The position numbers and the translations under genes were made by a program. The notes beneath the pieces were generated by a model. It was not told the DNA's origin and made no database searches. It saw only the letters and a program-made list of their open reading frames with translations. This document shows positions 27,606 to 36,356 of a DNA stretch of 45,374 nt, in pieces. Origin of the DNA: Phycisphaeraceae bacterium (lineage in GTDB: Bacteria > Planctomycetota > Phycisphaerae > Phycisphaerales > UBA1924); NCBI GenBank assembly GCA_026126345.1, contig JAHCJH010000010.1:1-45374 (forward strand). Reading direction: 5' to 3'. Numbering within the stretch: the stretch's first letter is position 1; each line of letters begins with the position of its first letter.

Positions 27606-28283
27606 TCACTCGTCGGCGAAGGCGATGCGGAAGTCCAGCCCCTCGTCGGGCGCCATCAGGCGCGCCGCGTCGGCGAGCTTGCGCCGGGTCAGTTCGCGCA
27701 CGTCCGCGGCGTCTTTCTCGCTGAGGGTCATGCGCCGAGCGGCGTCGTAGATTCCCTTGCGAGCAAGGCCGAGGTAATACTCGCCGGCGCGGCTGCGGAA
27801 GCGCAGCCACCCGACGCTGACGTTCACCGCCTCGGCCTCGCCCACGACCTCGGTCGCCAGCCGCTCGGGCACGGGCGCCGTGATCCGCACCACGCGCGTC
27901 GCCGGGCCGATCGCGCCCCACTCCACGCGGGCCCGGGCCAGGTCGGTGCCGAAGTGCAGCTTCACCGGCGCTTCGACCGTCGCCGACACGTCGCCCCGCC
28001 AGGACTCATCGCCGGCGGTGTAGTTCACGGTCGTGAGCAGCTCCACCGTCAGCAGCTTCATGGCCCCGACCATCTGGCGCACCCTGGCGATCGTGCGGGT
28101 GCGCCCGGCGTCGGGGTCGTCGGACACCCCGCCCGAGAGCGCGGCACGCTCCAGTGATCGCAGGTACCCCGACAGTCCCGCGAACAGCCCCAGCGCCAGC
28201 ACCCCGACGCCGATGCGGAATCCCCAGCCGGCCCGGTGCGGGCGGGTGGGGCAAGACGCGGGCGCAACCTGACCCCGTTCCAT
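27606..28283 (-). CDS. DUF4230-like membrane-anchored protein
   Basis: A 225-residue protein has a membrane segment near residues 24-42 and then a domain starting with [18 protein letters not shown], followed by [32 protein letters not shown] and a long helical end. The order 'L-x-T-x-E ... G-x-D-L ... I-x-x-P-x-P' is the DUF4230 pattern, but the assignment comes from memory of the pattern. The ATG at 28283 lies inside the left arm of a 12-bp inverted repeat (28266-28323), so the first residues ([10 protein letters not shown]) could be repeat-derived and the true start may differ. The gene ends 4 bases before the downstream membrane-protein gene. Confidence 0.6.
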   Translation of the reverse strand: MERGQVAPASCPTRPHRAGWGFRIGVGVLALGLFAGLSGYLRSLERAALSGGVSDDPDAGRTRTIARVRQMVGAMKLLTVELLTTVNYTAGDESWRGDVSATVEAPVKLHFGTDLARARVEWGAIGPATRVVRITAPVPERLATEVVGEAEAVNVSVGWLRFRSRAGEYYLGLARKGIYDAARRMTLSEKDAADVRELTRRKLADAARLMAPDEGLDFRIAFADE

Positions 28284-28323
28284 GCACTCTGTTTCGACCG
28301 CCGGGGCGTGTCGGGGTCAGGTT
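28266..28323. repeat. 12-bp perfect inverted repeat with 34-base spacer
   Basis: The arms are AACCTGACCCCG at 28266-28277 and CGGGGTCAGGTT at 28312-28323. They flank 34 bases and overlap the start of the DUF4230-like gene. Repeats of the form GGGGTCAGGTT are widespread REP-like or transposase-associated elements in bacteria, so this may be a remnant or a regulatory hairpin. No second copy was noticed in the window. Confidence 0.6.
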
Positions 28324-28385
28324 TCCGGCCCGGCCCCGTGGCTGGCGGGCATAAACTGATCACAACCCCGCACCGGAGTCCGACC

Positions 28386-29546
28386 ATGGCCACCGCCGCG
28401 CCCTCCACGCCCATCGCCCTGCACAACGGGCACGCCCAACCGACGACGAACGTCCGCCAGACGCTGGGCGAACGCGCCGAGGGGCTGCTGGGGCACACCT
28501 GCAAGACCGTGGGGCGGGACCGCCTGCACCTGCCCGGCCCGGACTTCATCGATCGGGTGATGTCGCAGACCGACCGCTCGCCGGCGGTGCTGCGGAACTT
28601 TCAGACGATCATGAACACCGGCCGCCTGGCGGGCACGGGGTACGTGAGCATCCTGCCGGTGGACCAGGGCGTGGAGCACTCGGCCGGGGCGAGCTTCGCG
28701 CCGAACCCGGCGTATTTCGACCCGGAGAACATCGTGCGACTGGCGATCGAGGGCGGGTGCAACGCCGTCGCCAGCACGGTGGGCGTGCTGGGCTCGGTGG
28801 CCCGCAAGTACGCGCACAAGATCCCGTTCCTGGTGAAGTTCAATCACAACGAGATGCTCACGTACCCGAACATCTTCAAGCAGTCGTACTTCGGCAGCGT
28901 GCGCCAGTGCTACGAGATGGGCGCCGTCGCGGTGGGCGCGACGATCTACTTCGGCTCCGACACAAGCCGCGAGGAGATCGCTTACGTCTCGCAGATGTTC
29001 GAGGAGGCGCACTCGCTGGGCATGGTCACGGTGCTGTGGTGCTACACGCGCAACAGCTCGTTCAAGGTCAAGGGCGCCGACGGCAAGAGCACCGATTACC
29101 ACGCCTCGGCGGACCTCTCGGGCCAGGCCAACCACCTGGGCGCGACCATCCAGGCCGACATCATCAAGCAGAAGCTGCCCGTGAACAACGGCGGCTACGC
29201 CGCGCTCAACAGCGGCGGCTCCTCGTACGGCAAGTGGGACAAGCGGGTCTATACCGCCCTGTGCGGCAGCGACGAGGCCGGCAAGGGCGGACACCCCATC
29301 GACCTGTGCCGCTACCAGGTGCTGAACAACTACATGGGCCGCGTCCCGCTCATCAACTCCGGCGGCGAGAGCAAGGGCGCCGGCGACCTGGCCGAGGCGG
29401 TCGAGACCGCCGTCATCAACAAGCGGGCCGGCGGCATGGGCCTCATCTCCGGTCGCAAGGCCTTCCAGAAGCCGATGGACGACGGCGTGAAACTGCTCAA
29501 CGCCATCCAGGACGTGTACCTGGACAAGGCCATCACGGTCGCCTGA
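28386..29546 (+). CDS. fbaB: Class I fructose-bisphosphate aldolase, DhnA/FbaB type
   Basis: This 386-residue protein belongs to the archaeal/DhnA-type class I aldolases, which cleave fructose 1,6-bisphosphate through a Schiff-base lysine. Seen in the sequence are [13 protein letters not shown] at 89-101, [13 protein letters not shown] at 150-162, [15 protein letters not shown] at 184-198 and [14 protein letters not shown] with the probable Schiff-base Lys261. [13 protein letters not shown] then gives the phosphate-binding glycine-rich loop. It is unrelated to metal-dependent class II enzymes. ATG 28386 has GGAG 7 bases upstream. Length (about 386) is above FbaB of E. coli (350) because of the 60-residue N-terminal part. 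tRNA-Ala follows 22 bases after the stop. Confidence 0.93.
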   Translation: MATAAPSTPIALHNGHAQPTTNVRQTLGERAEGLLGHTCKTVGRDRLHLPGPDFIDRVMSQTDRSPAVLRNFQTIMNTGRLAGTGYVSILPVDQGVEHSAGASFAPNPAYFDPENIVRLAIEGGCNAVASTVGVLGSVARKYAHKIPFLVKFNHNEMLTYPNIFKQSYFGSVRQCYEMGAVAVGATIYFGSDTSREEIAYVSQMFEEAHSLGMVTVLWCYTRNSSFKVKGADGKSTDYHASADLSGQANHLGATIQADIIKQKLPVNNGGYAALNSGGSSYGKWDKRVYTALCGSDEAGKGGHPIDLCRYQVLNNYMGRVPLINSGGESKGAGDLAEAVETAVINKRAGGMGLISGRKAFQKPMDDGVKLLNAIQDVYLDKAITVA

Positions 29547-29568
29547 CGGGCCGGGCCCGCGGCGCGCC

Positions 29569-29641
29569 GGGGCGGTAGCTCAGTTGGTAGAGCACGAGCT
29601 TTGCAAGCTCGGGGTCAAGGGTTCGAGTCCCTTCCGCTCCA
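29569..29641 (+). tRNA. tRNA-Ala (anticodon TGC)
   Basis: A 73-base cloverleaf fits fully. The acceptor arm is GGGGCGG with CCGCTCC (one G-U pair), the D-arm carries AGTTGGTA, the anticodon stem is CGAGC/GCTCG around TTTGCAA with anticodon TGC, and the T-arm is AAGGG-TTCGAGT-CCCTT with discriminator A. The CCA end is not encoded. Confidence 0.98.
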
Positions 29642-29670
29642 TTGTCCCTTCGGCGGCCCGGCCCGGCGGC

Positions 29671-30282
29671 TCACGTCGCCGCGCCGTCCCGCTCGCCCAG
29701 ACGCAGCAGCACGCCCGTCAGCCGGTCGCCGCTGCCCGAGCCGCGCGCCAGCACGCGCACCGGCCGTCGGTCGCCGTCGAGCACGCGGAAGACCACCTGC
29801 GACGTCGCAGCGCCCGCGGCCAGCGCCGCCCGCGCGGCATCGGAGACCGTGCGCCGGTCGTCGGGATGAACCCGCTCCATCCACCCGGCCGGTCCGATCG
29901 GACGCTCATCGAGGCCGAGCATGTCCGCGCCGTGCTCGGAGAGATAGAGGTCGCCGCGCCCGGGATCGAACTCAAAGACGCATGCCCCGGCCGCCGCGAC
30001 CGCGCGGAAGTATCGGTCCGCGCCGCGCCCGTTGTTCCCGTCGGGACCGACCAGTCCGGCGTCGATCGCGATCCGGGCCAGTTGCACGCGGTTGCGGATG
30101 TTCAGCTTGCGGCCGAGACACGCTCGGTACCACTCGACGGTCTTGACCGTGCGGAACATGCGCTCTGCGATCTCCCGCATCGTCAGGCCCTCGCCGATGA
30201 GCGCCAGCACCTGCCGCTCCCGGGCCGACAGCACATCGAGGGCGGGCCGGGCCGCCGGAGCATGGATCTCCGATTGACGCAT
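29671..30282 (-). CDS. LuxR-type regulator with N-terminal HTH and C-terminal PAS domain
   Basis: The 203-residue protein starts at ATG 30282 with GGAGG 11 bases upstream. Residues 16-75 form a LuxR/GerE helix-turn-helix (LSARERQVLALIGEGLTMRE, then RTVKTVEWYRACLGRKL). The recognition helix is followed by LARIAIDAGL. Residues 95-195 fit a PAS_3-type fold (GDLYLSEHGADMLGLDERPI, WMERVHPDDRRTV, RVLDGDRRPVRVLARG). Most LuxR proteins carry the HTH at the C-terminus; here the order is reversed. No kinase is adjacent, so it is probably a one-component sensor with an unknown PAS ligand. Confidence 0.85.
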   Translation of the reverse strand: MRQSEIHAPAARPALDVLSARERQVLALIGEGLTMREIAERMFRTVKTVEWYRACLGRKLNIRNRVQLARIAIDAGLVGPDGNNGRGADRYFRAVAAAGACVFEFDPGRGDLYLSEHGADMLGLDERPIGPAGWMERVHPDDRRTVSDAARAALAAGAATSQVVFRVLDGDRRPVRVLARGSGSGDRLTGVLLRLGERDGAAT

Positions 30283-30509
30283 GGACGTGATCGCCTCCAC
30301 ACGAGTGAGTCGTCCCGGTGGACCGCGTGTCAACCCCCGGGGTGGAGCATGGTGACGACAACCTGTCTCACGGTCAAGGCAAACGCCCGCAGATCGTCTC
30401 AAAACTGGGGTTTCGCGGCAGCCCGGTGGCCGCGCCTCCCGGTCGGGCCAACGATGCCCCCCCGATCCGTGCACGCTGGGAACACGGGGATTTCCCTCAG
30501 AGGACGACC

Positions 30510-31952
30510 ATGGCAACGAGCAGGACAACCGCCGACAGCGATCCGCACCCCACTTCGGGGGTGGCGGCGTTGCGCGAGTTTCATTTCGAGCCGCAGCCCG
30601 CGGCCCAGAAGATCATCTCGGCGCTCGTCAGGGAGTTTCTCACCGCGTGCCCTCCGGCACGCAAGCTTGCCGAGGCGATGAAGCACGACACCGCCACGCG
30701 GTTCGCCGATTGGATCGACCACGTCCGCATCGACGCCGACGCGACCGGTCACAAAGACCTCAAGGCGGCGCTGCTCAAGGCGGGGTTTACCCACACGCCG
30801 CGCCCGGGCGGCAAGGACTGCTACGTCCACCACGGCGCGATTTTCCCGGCGGTGGTGCTGGCCCGGGGGTGTGGCCTGCGGGTGGCGATCAAGGTGGACT
30901 CGGTGGCTGAGTTCCTTCAGACGCACCGGATCGCCGCCGAGGACCAGCACGCGATCGCGGGCGAGCCCTGCTCGCGGTTCCGTGCGGCGATGTGCTGGGG
31001 CGATGCCCAGGCGAGCCTCTGGGTTGTCGAGCGCCACGGGTACCGCGGCTTCGAGCCGACGGCGGATGACCCATCGCGGCTCATCGCGGCCCTGCGCCAT
31101 CTGGAGGCGTTCTGCACGCGCCGGCGCGACTGGCCGAGCGACGCCGATGGGTTCGCCGCGACCAACCGCCTGATCGACGCTTCGGTGCGCGACCTGGGGC
31201 GTGACTGGGCCTGCGATCTGTTCTTCGAAGCCGAGCGGCGGTACTGGATGAGCCGCAACTACGCGGCCCAGGTGCAGCACGCCCGCCAGCGGAAGCTGGG
31301 GCTGGGGTGGGCCAACCACGACCACCACACGTACCGCAGCAGCCGCCAGTGTTTCAAGCCGCTGATCGCGGCGCTGGAGAAGCTCGGGTTCGCCTGCCGC
31401 GAACGGTTCTACGCGGGAGCCGAGGCGGGCTGGGGCGCGCAGGTGCTGGAGCAGCACGAGACGGGGATCACGATCTTCGCGGACGTGGACATGAGCCCCG
31501 AGGAACTCCTGGGCGACTTCCCGCACCAGGGCCTGGCGGCCCGCGCCGACCTGGGCACCGTCGGACTTTGGTGCGCGCTGCACGGCGAGGCGTTCCTTCA
31601 GGCGGGGATGCACCACCTGGAGTGCCAATTCGACTGGCACGCGCTGGTGAGCCAGCTCGAGCACGAGGCGCACATCAAGACGATGGCGCCGTTCACGACG
31701 TTCCCCTACCTGCGGCAGGCGTTCACCGAGGGCGAGCGCTGGCCGGTGAAGCCCGAGCGCATCGAGCGGCTGCTCAAGGCCGGGCAGATCAACGCGATGC
31801 AGGCCGAGACGTTCCGCGTGGAGGGGGCGCTGGGCTCCCACCTTGAGAACCTCGAACGCAACGACGGTTTCAAGGGGTTCAACCAGAAGGGCGTGAGCGA
31901 CATCATCGCCCGCACCGATCCGCGCCGGCAGAAGGTGCTCAGCGGGGCGTGA
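30510..31952 (+). CDS. Large uncharacterised protein with possible tandem VOC-like modules
   Basis: The 480-residue protein starts at ATG 30510, supported by AGAGG 6 bases upstream. I do not recognise a named family. Residues about 70-160 (DHVRIDADATGHKDLKAALL, CYVHHGAIFPAVVLARG, VAIKVDSVAEFL) and about 270-360 (GWANHDHHTYRSSRQCF, FYAGAEAGWGAQVLEQHETG, FADVDMSPEELLG) each look like a beta-alpha-beta-beta-beta VOC module. Both hold His and acidic residues that could bind a metal. GLWCALHGEAFLQAGMHHLE adds further candidate ligands. A helical end follows (residues 400-480). The protein is predicted soluble. The metalloenzyme or dioxygenase role is inference. It is divergent from the LuxR-type gene, and its end overlaps the next minus-strand gene by 14 bases. 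Confidence 0.6.
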   Translation: MATSRTTADSDPHPTSGVAALREFHFEPQPAAQKIISALVREFLTACPPARKLAEAMKHDTATRFADWIDHVRIDADATGHKDLKAALLKAGFTHTPRPGGKDCYVHHGAIFPAVVLARGCGLRVAIKVDSVAEFLQTHRIAAEDQHAIAGEPCSRFRAAMCWGDAQASLWVVERHGYRGFEPTADDPSRLIAALRHLEAFCTRRRDWPSDADGFAATNRLIDASVRDLGRDWACDLFFEAERRYWMSRNYAAQVQHARQRKLGLGWANHDHHTYRSSRQCFKPLIAALEKLGFACRERFYAGAEAGWGAQVLEQHETGITIFADVDMSPEELLGDFPHQGLAARADLGTVGLWCALHGEAFLQAGMHHLECQFDWHALVSQLEHEAHIKTMAPFTTFPYLRQAFTEGERWPVKPERIERLLKAGQINAMQAETFRVEGALGSHLENLERNDGFKGFNQKGVSDIIARTDPRRQKVLSGA

Positions 31953-32556
31953 AGCCTCCCGCCGAGGGCCCGGCAGCGGGCCCGGGCGCATCGACCAGCG
32001 GGCTCACCGGCCCGGGGCGCGAGCGGACCCAGAGCTTCTCGAGCTCGATGCGCGCCGGGAACGGCACGGTCGAGTCGATCCACGCGTCCAGCGGCCACAG
32101 GTCCGGCTCGCCCCTCCGCCAGCCGTCGAGCACCCAGACCGGTCGCGGGCGTGGCGTGGTCAGCAGGTTGGAGCGTTCGACGCGCTTGGGGTCCCAGACC
32201 AGGACGGCGTGGTGCTCGTTGGCGGTTCCGGCGTCCAGCGCGACGCCCGTCGCATCCCACCCGAGCCGCCCGACGGTCTCGACGACGCCCTCGTACACCA
32301 TCTGCTGCCACTGCCAGCAGAGGCCGCGGTTCGGACCGCCGACGACGTTGACCATCATGTTTCCGTGCCAGCCCGAGCGCCAGGAGGCATCGTCGGCGGC
32401 TCTGGCGCGCCGGACCGCGCTGGAGAACGCGTCCTGGATGGCCACCAGTTGAGGCGGATCGTCGGCGCGCAGCGCGGGCGGGGGCCCGTAGCAGCCGCCG
32501 AGCAGGGCCGCGACCGCCGACGCCGCGAGCAGGGACCATCGGACCCAAGCGACCAT
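31939..32556 (-). CDS. Lipoprotein with Cys/His hydrolase-like pattern
   Basis: A 205-residue product has a lipoprotein signal (positively charged start, hydrophobic core, LLGGC at residues 18-22), so it should be lipidated at Cys22. The mature part contains RGLCWQWQQMVYEGV, EHHAVLVWDP and WVLDGWRRGEP before a PLDAW end. The spacing of Cys, His and Asp-x-Trp recalls a papain/transglutaminase-like fold and resembles the lipoprotein at 34067-34666. The stop at 31939 overlaps the convergent gene's end, and the start is 58 bases from that of divergent cardiolipin synthase. Enzyme activity is inference only. Confidence 0.7.
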   Translation of the reverse strand: MVAWVRWSLLAASAVAALLGGCYGPPPALRADDPPQLVAIQDAFSSAVRRARAADDASWRSGWHGNMMVNVVGGPNRGLCWQWQQMVYEGVVETVGRLGWDATGVALDAGTANEHHAVLVWDPKRVERSNLLTTPRPRPVWVLDGWRRGEPDLWPLDAWIDSTVPFPARIELEKLWVRSRPGPVSPLVDAPGPAAGPSAGGFTPR

Positions 32557-32614
32557 GGCGACAGGGTACCGGCGCAGGCCCGGTTCGGGTACGCTCGGGG
32601 GCAAAGGGGTTCGC

Positions 32615-34045
32615 GTGAGTTTCGGCACGTTCATCGCCTGGGCCGTACCCATCTGCCACGTGCTGGGGGCGGTGTCGGCGCTGGCGGCGGTGATGCGCAC
32701 CCGCACCAGCCAGGGGGCCATCGCCTGGGCGCTGTCGCTCATCTTCATCCCCTACGTCGCGCTGCCGTTCTACTGGGTGTTCGGCTACGACCGCTTCGAG
32801 GGTTACCGCCGGCGGCTGCGGCTGACGGTCTCGCGCCACCGGGGCCACACCGTGACCGTGCACGATGCTCTGAACGCCCTGCGGGCGACGCTGCCGGCGG
32901 ATCGCGCGGCCGACCAGGCCGTCATCGAGCGCATCAGCGGGCACGTCTTCACGCGGGGCAACACGGCCGACCTGCTGATCGACGGCCGGGCGACGTACGA
33001 GGCGATCTTCGAGGCCGTGCGGTCGGCCGAGCGCGACGTGCTGGTGCAGTACTACATCCTGCGCGACGACGAGGTGGGGCATCAACTGGCGGACCTGCTG
33101 GTGGCCCGACTGCGCAAGGGCGTGCGGGTGATGGTCCTGTACGACAACCTGGGCTCGTTCGGCCTGGGCAGCCGGTACGCGGCGCGGTTGCGCGAGGCCG
33201 GGGCCGACGTGTACGCGTTCCGCACCGCGCGGGCGCCGCGCCTGCGCATCCAGATCAACTTCCGCAATCACCGCAAGGCCGTGATCGTCGACGGCAAGGT
33301 GGGGTTCGTGGGGGGCATCAACATCGGGCGCGAGTACCTGGGCCTGCACCGCCCGCTGAGCCCCTGGCGCGATACGCACCTGCGGATCAGCGGGCCGGCG
33401 GTCATGGACCTGCAGCGGGCCTTCGCCGCGGACTGGTACTGGGCCGCCGGGGGCCTGCCGAACCTGCCGTGGACGCCTCCAATCCACCACGACGGCCTGG
33501 CGGGCGTGCTCACGTTGCCCTCGGGCCCGGCCGACGACCCCGAGGCCCTTCCGCCGGTGCTCCTGCACCTGATCAACAGCGCCAGGACGCGCCTGTGGAT
33601 CGCCACGCCCTATTTCGTGCCCGACCCGCCGACGCTCGAGGCGCTGCGTTCCGCGGCGTTCCGGGGCGTGGACGTGCGTTTGATCCTCCCCGGCAGGCCC
33701 GACACGCTGCCGGCGTGGCTGGCGTCGTTCACCTACCTGCCGGCGTGCACCGGCGCGGGGGTGCGGGTGTTCCGCTACACCGAGGGGTTTATGCACCAGA
33801 AGGTGTGGCTGATCGACGGCGACCTGGCCAACGTCGGCACGGTCAACATCGACAACCGCTCGATGCGGCTGAATTTCGAGCAGAGCGTCATCGTGTGCGA
33901 CCGGGGCTTCGCCGCCCGCGTACAGGCCATGCTCCACGCCGACCTTTCCCGCTGCCGTGAAGTGGGCGCAGAGGAGTTCACGGGCCGGTCCTGGCCGTTT
34001 CGTCTTTCGGCGCGACTCGCGCGCCTGCTCGAGCCGGTGCTGTGA
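32615..34045 (+). CDS. cls: Cardiolipin synthase (phospholipase D family)
   Basis: Cls joins two phosphatidylglycerol molecules, or an equivalent pair, to cardiolipin in the inner membrane. The 476-residue protein has two N-terminal membrane segments (about residues 8-26 and 36-54) and two HKD motifs: HRKAVIVDGK (His219, Lys221) and HQKVWLIDGD (His394, Lys396). Each is followed by the expected Gly/Asn residues (FVGGINIG and NVGTVNIDNRS). GTG 32615 is chosen because GGGG lies 5 bases upstream and the longer frame to 32555 lacks a membrane segment before it. Lipoprotein genes lie on both sides. Confidence 0.95.
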   Translation: MSFGTFIAWAVPICHVLGAVSALAAVMRTRTSQGAIAWALSLIFIPYVALPFYWVFGYDRFEGYRRRLRLTVSRHRGHTVTVHDALNALRATLPADRAADQAVIERISGHVFTRGNTADLLIDGRATYEAIFEAVRSAERDVLVQYYILRDDEVGHQLADLLVARLRKGVRVMVLYDNLGSFGLGSRYAARLREAGADVYAFRTARAPRLRIQINFRNHRKAVIVDGKVGFVGGINIGREYLGLHRPLSPWRDTHLRISGPAVMDLQRAFAADWYWAAGGLPNLPWTPPIHHDGLAGVLTLPSGPADDPEALPPVLLHLINSARTRLWIATPYFVPDPPTLEALRSAAFRGVDVRLILPGRPDTLPAWLASFTYLPACTGAGVRVFRYTEGFMHQKVWLIDGDLANVGTVNIDNRSMRLNFEQSVIVCDRGFAARVQAMLHADLSRCREVGAEEFTGRSWPFRLSARLARLLEPVL

Positions 34046-34066
34046 AGCGGCGCCGGGCCCGACGCA

Positions 34067-34666
34067 TCACGCGCCGGGCGCATCGTCCTCGAATTGCTTC
34101 CACCGCTCCAGCGGGATGACGCGAGGCGGCTCGGAGTACGGACCGAGCCAGGGGTCCACGGCGAACCGCTCGCCCGTCGCGCGCTCGCGGATCACCGCCG
34201 AGCGGTGCACCGGCACGACGCCGCCGGCGTACCGCCACAGCGGCTCCATCACCTCGTGCCGCCGCAGCAGGCCCTGCTGATCGAGCACGCGCAGGAACAC
34301 CGTTGTCGCCGTCGAACAGTCCACGCAGTCCATGCGGCCCTGACCGTCGGAATCGACCTCGCTGTAGCCCCGCGCGTGCCGCACCGGCGTCTGGCGGCAG
34401 GCGGCCAGTTGCATCCGGTGGACGGCCGAGGCGATGGCACGCCGTTCGCCGACCCCATCGGCCGGCGCGGGGGTGAACGCGGCTCGGATCGCCGCGCGGT
34501 CGTCCGGCGAGAGCGCGATGGTCGTGTGGAACGTGCCGCCGGTTCCCCAGGCGAACGGCACCGCGTCGAGCGGGATCGCCGCGCCGGGGGGCAGCGCATC
34601 GTGGGTGCAGGCCGACAGCAGCGCGAGGCTCGCGGCCGCGGCGACGGATCGGCGAATTGGGCTCAC
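34067..34666 (-). CDS. Lipoprotein with transglutaminase-like Cys-His-Asp pattern
   Basis: The 199-residue protein has a lipoprotein signal ending LLSAC (Cys20). The mature part carries DGQGRMDCVDCSTATTVFLR, PVHRSAVIRERATGERFAVD and PWLGPYSEPPRVIPLERW. The Cys...His...Asp order resembles the uncharacterised proteobacterial proteins with 'RMDC.DESTNTTTYLR' that I believe are transglutaminase-like. GTG 34666 overlaps the upstream stop as GTGA, so it is translated with the zinc-ribbon membrane gene. It shares the distant pattern of the lipoprotein at 31939-32556. Confidence 0.75.
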   Translation of the reverse strand: MSPIRRSVAAAASLALLSACTHDALPPGAAIPLDAVPFAWGTGGTFHTTIALSPDDRAAIRAAFTPAPADGVGERRAIASAVHRMQLAACRQTPVRHARGYSEVDSDGQGRMDCVDCSTATTVFLRVLDQQGLLRRHEVMEPLWRYAGGVVPVHRSAVIRERATGERFAVDPWLGPYSEPPRVIPLERWKQFEDDAPGA

Positions 34667-36276
34667 GGCTCGGGCTCCGACGGGGGCTCGTCGGGCGTGT
34701 CTTGGGTGGGCTCCGATTCGCCGCCGCCGGGGATTCCGAAGCGGCTCGCGCGGGCCGGGGCCTTGACGCGGCGGATGACGACCTCCTGGGCGCAGTAGGC
34801 CGTGAGGTTGAGCGTGCGGCGCGCGGTATCCGGGCTGGGCTTGAAGACAAGATCGAAGGTGTCTCCCTCGGCGCCACGCACGCTGCCGACGATCATGCGC
34901 CGCTTGGTGTTGGCGGCGGGGCCGCCGGTCCAGACGTAAGGGCCGGAGCCTTCGGTCGAATCGTCGGGTTGGATCAGATCGCCGGAAGTGATCGCGCCGA
35001 GCTTCCACCGGCGGTCGCCCTGTTCGGCGTACACATCGAACGCGAAGCCGATCGGAGGCGCATCGATCAGGAACACGAGGTTCAGTTGCCGCGGGGCTGG
35101 ATCGCGCGGCGATCCCATTCCCAACGAAATCGGCGCGGGACTCGACACGATCGCCTGCTGAGGCTGCAGCGCTTTGGTCAGCGCCGCGAGGTCCGACGGG
35201 CTGGGTTCGACCGCAACGGCCGAGTCCCGCTCGGGCGCCAGCACCTCGATGGGCACTTCCAGCCGCACGCGGTCGGCCTTGGGGTCGTCCGCTTCGGGCG
35301 CTCGGAAGCCGATCATCACGTTCCCGGGACCGTTCTGAAGCTGGGCCTTCCAGATGACGTCGAGCGTGAGCGTGTGCCGCCCCGGCGCGACGGTGCGCGG
35401 GCAGCGCATGGCCACATCGAGCGTGCGCTCGCCGCCCCAGAACACGGCGTTCGGCCGGGACGCAACCAGGTAAAGCGTGCCGAGCAGGTCGCTCTGGGGC
35501 GCCACGCCCCGCAGCAGCGGCAGCATGCCCTGCCGGCCGTCGCGGCTGACGGGCTTGTCGCCCAGCGAGCCCCTGGGCAGCCACACGTTGAGCATCAGCG
35601 AGTCGTTGGGGCTCAGGCGCGGGTCGGCGACCGTGAGCCGCACGGGCAGCGGGTCGCCCGGGCGCACGCGGGCGCGCGACGCCGCGCTGAACACGACGGC
35701 CTGTCGGAAGTAACGCCGCTCCGAGGCTTCGTCGAATTCGCCGTTGAGCCGCACGCGATCGATCAGCGAGGCCCAGGCGTCATCCCACGGGCGATTCGTG
35801 TCGCCCTGCAGGTCCAGCACGTGCGTCAGCACCTGTGCAGTCTGCGCCTTATCGAGCCGCTTGTTGGTCAGCCGGTCGTGCAGCTCGTCGGCGATCGCCC
35901 GGCTCATCGGCCGGTCAGCAAAGCGCGATTGCCACAGCAGCACGCCGACCGGCAGGTGCTTGTGCAGGTTCGCGCCGGTGACCGCCGCGAAGAACGCCAG
36001 GCCGAGCGTGCCGGCGGGCGCCAGGATGAGCAGCCCGGCCAGCAGCCCGAGCAGGGGCATCCGGCGGCGGGCCCCGTCGCGGACCGACCCGGGCCGCTTG
36101 AGGCCGGCGCCGCACTCCGGGCACGTCACGCCGGCGGGCAGCACGCCGCTGAGGTCGAACCTGCACCAGGCGCAGGTGGGGTGGTCGTTGATGCGCCGGC
36201 CCCGCCACGCCAGCGCCATCAGCAGCACGCCCGCCGCGAGCACGCCAAGGCACAGGAAGAAGAAGCCGATGGTCAT
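34663..36276 (-). CDS. Zinc-ribbon membrane protein, unknown function
   Basis: The 537-residue protein has an N-terminal membrane helix (residues 5-24), a zinc ribbon with CAWC (Cys35, Cys38) and CPEC (Cys52, Cys55), a second helix at about 74-98, and then a long, mostly beta extracytoplasmic region (VWLPRGSLGDKPV; TLTLDVIWKAQLQNGPGNVM). The tail is Pro/Glu-rich. Proteins starting with a short helix, a ribbon reading 'C..C..DLSG' and a second helix are frequent in Planctomycetes, with no assigned role. The coupled lipoprotein gene downstream overlaps its stop. Confidence 0.7.
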   Translation of the reverse strand: MTIGFFFLCLGVLAAGVLLMALAWRGRRINDHPTCAWCRFDLSGVLPAGVTCPECGAGLKRPGSVRDGARRRMPLLGLLAGLLILAPAGTLGLAFFAAVTGANLHKHLPVGVLLWQSRFADRPMSRAIADELHDRLTNKRLDKAQTAQVLTHVLDLQGDTNRPWDDAWASLIDRVRLNGEFDEASERRYFRQAVVFSAASRARVRPGDPLPVRLTVADPRLSPNDSLMLNVWLPRGSLGDKPVSRDGRQGMLPLLRGVAPQSDLLGTLYLVASRPNAVFWGGERTLDVAMRCPRTVAPGRHTLTLDVIWKAQLQNGPGNVMIGFRAPEADDPKADRVRLEVPIEVLAPERDSAVAVEPSPSDLAALTKALQPQQAIVSSPAPISLGMGSPRDPAPRQLNLVFLIDAPPIGFAFDVYAEQGDRRWKLGAITSGDLIQPDDSTEGSGPYVWTGGPAANTKRRMIVGSVRGAEGDTFDLVFKPSPDTARRTLNLTAYCAQEVVIRRVKAPARASRFGIPGGGESEPTQDTPDEPPSEPEP

Positions 36277-36356
36277 GATCCGCCCCGTGGATTCACCCGA
36301 ACGGCCACCGAGGGCCGGGGCATGCTACCGCGCCGCGATGGGCGCGACGGCGGGGG

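Noticed and set aside
29569..29641. tRNA-Ala as an attachment site for a genomic island
   Set aside because: No integrase and no direct repeat of the tRNA 3' end was seen downstream, and the neighbouring genes look native.
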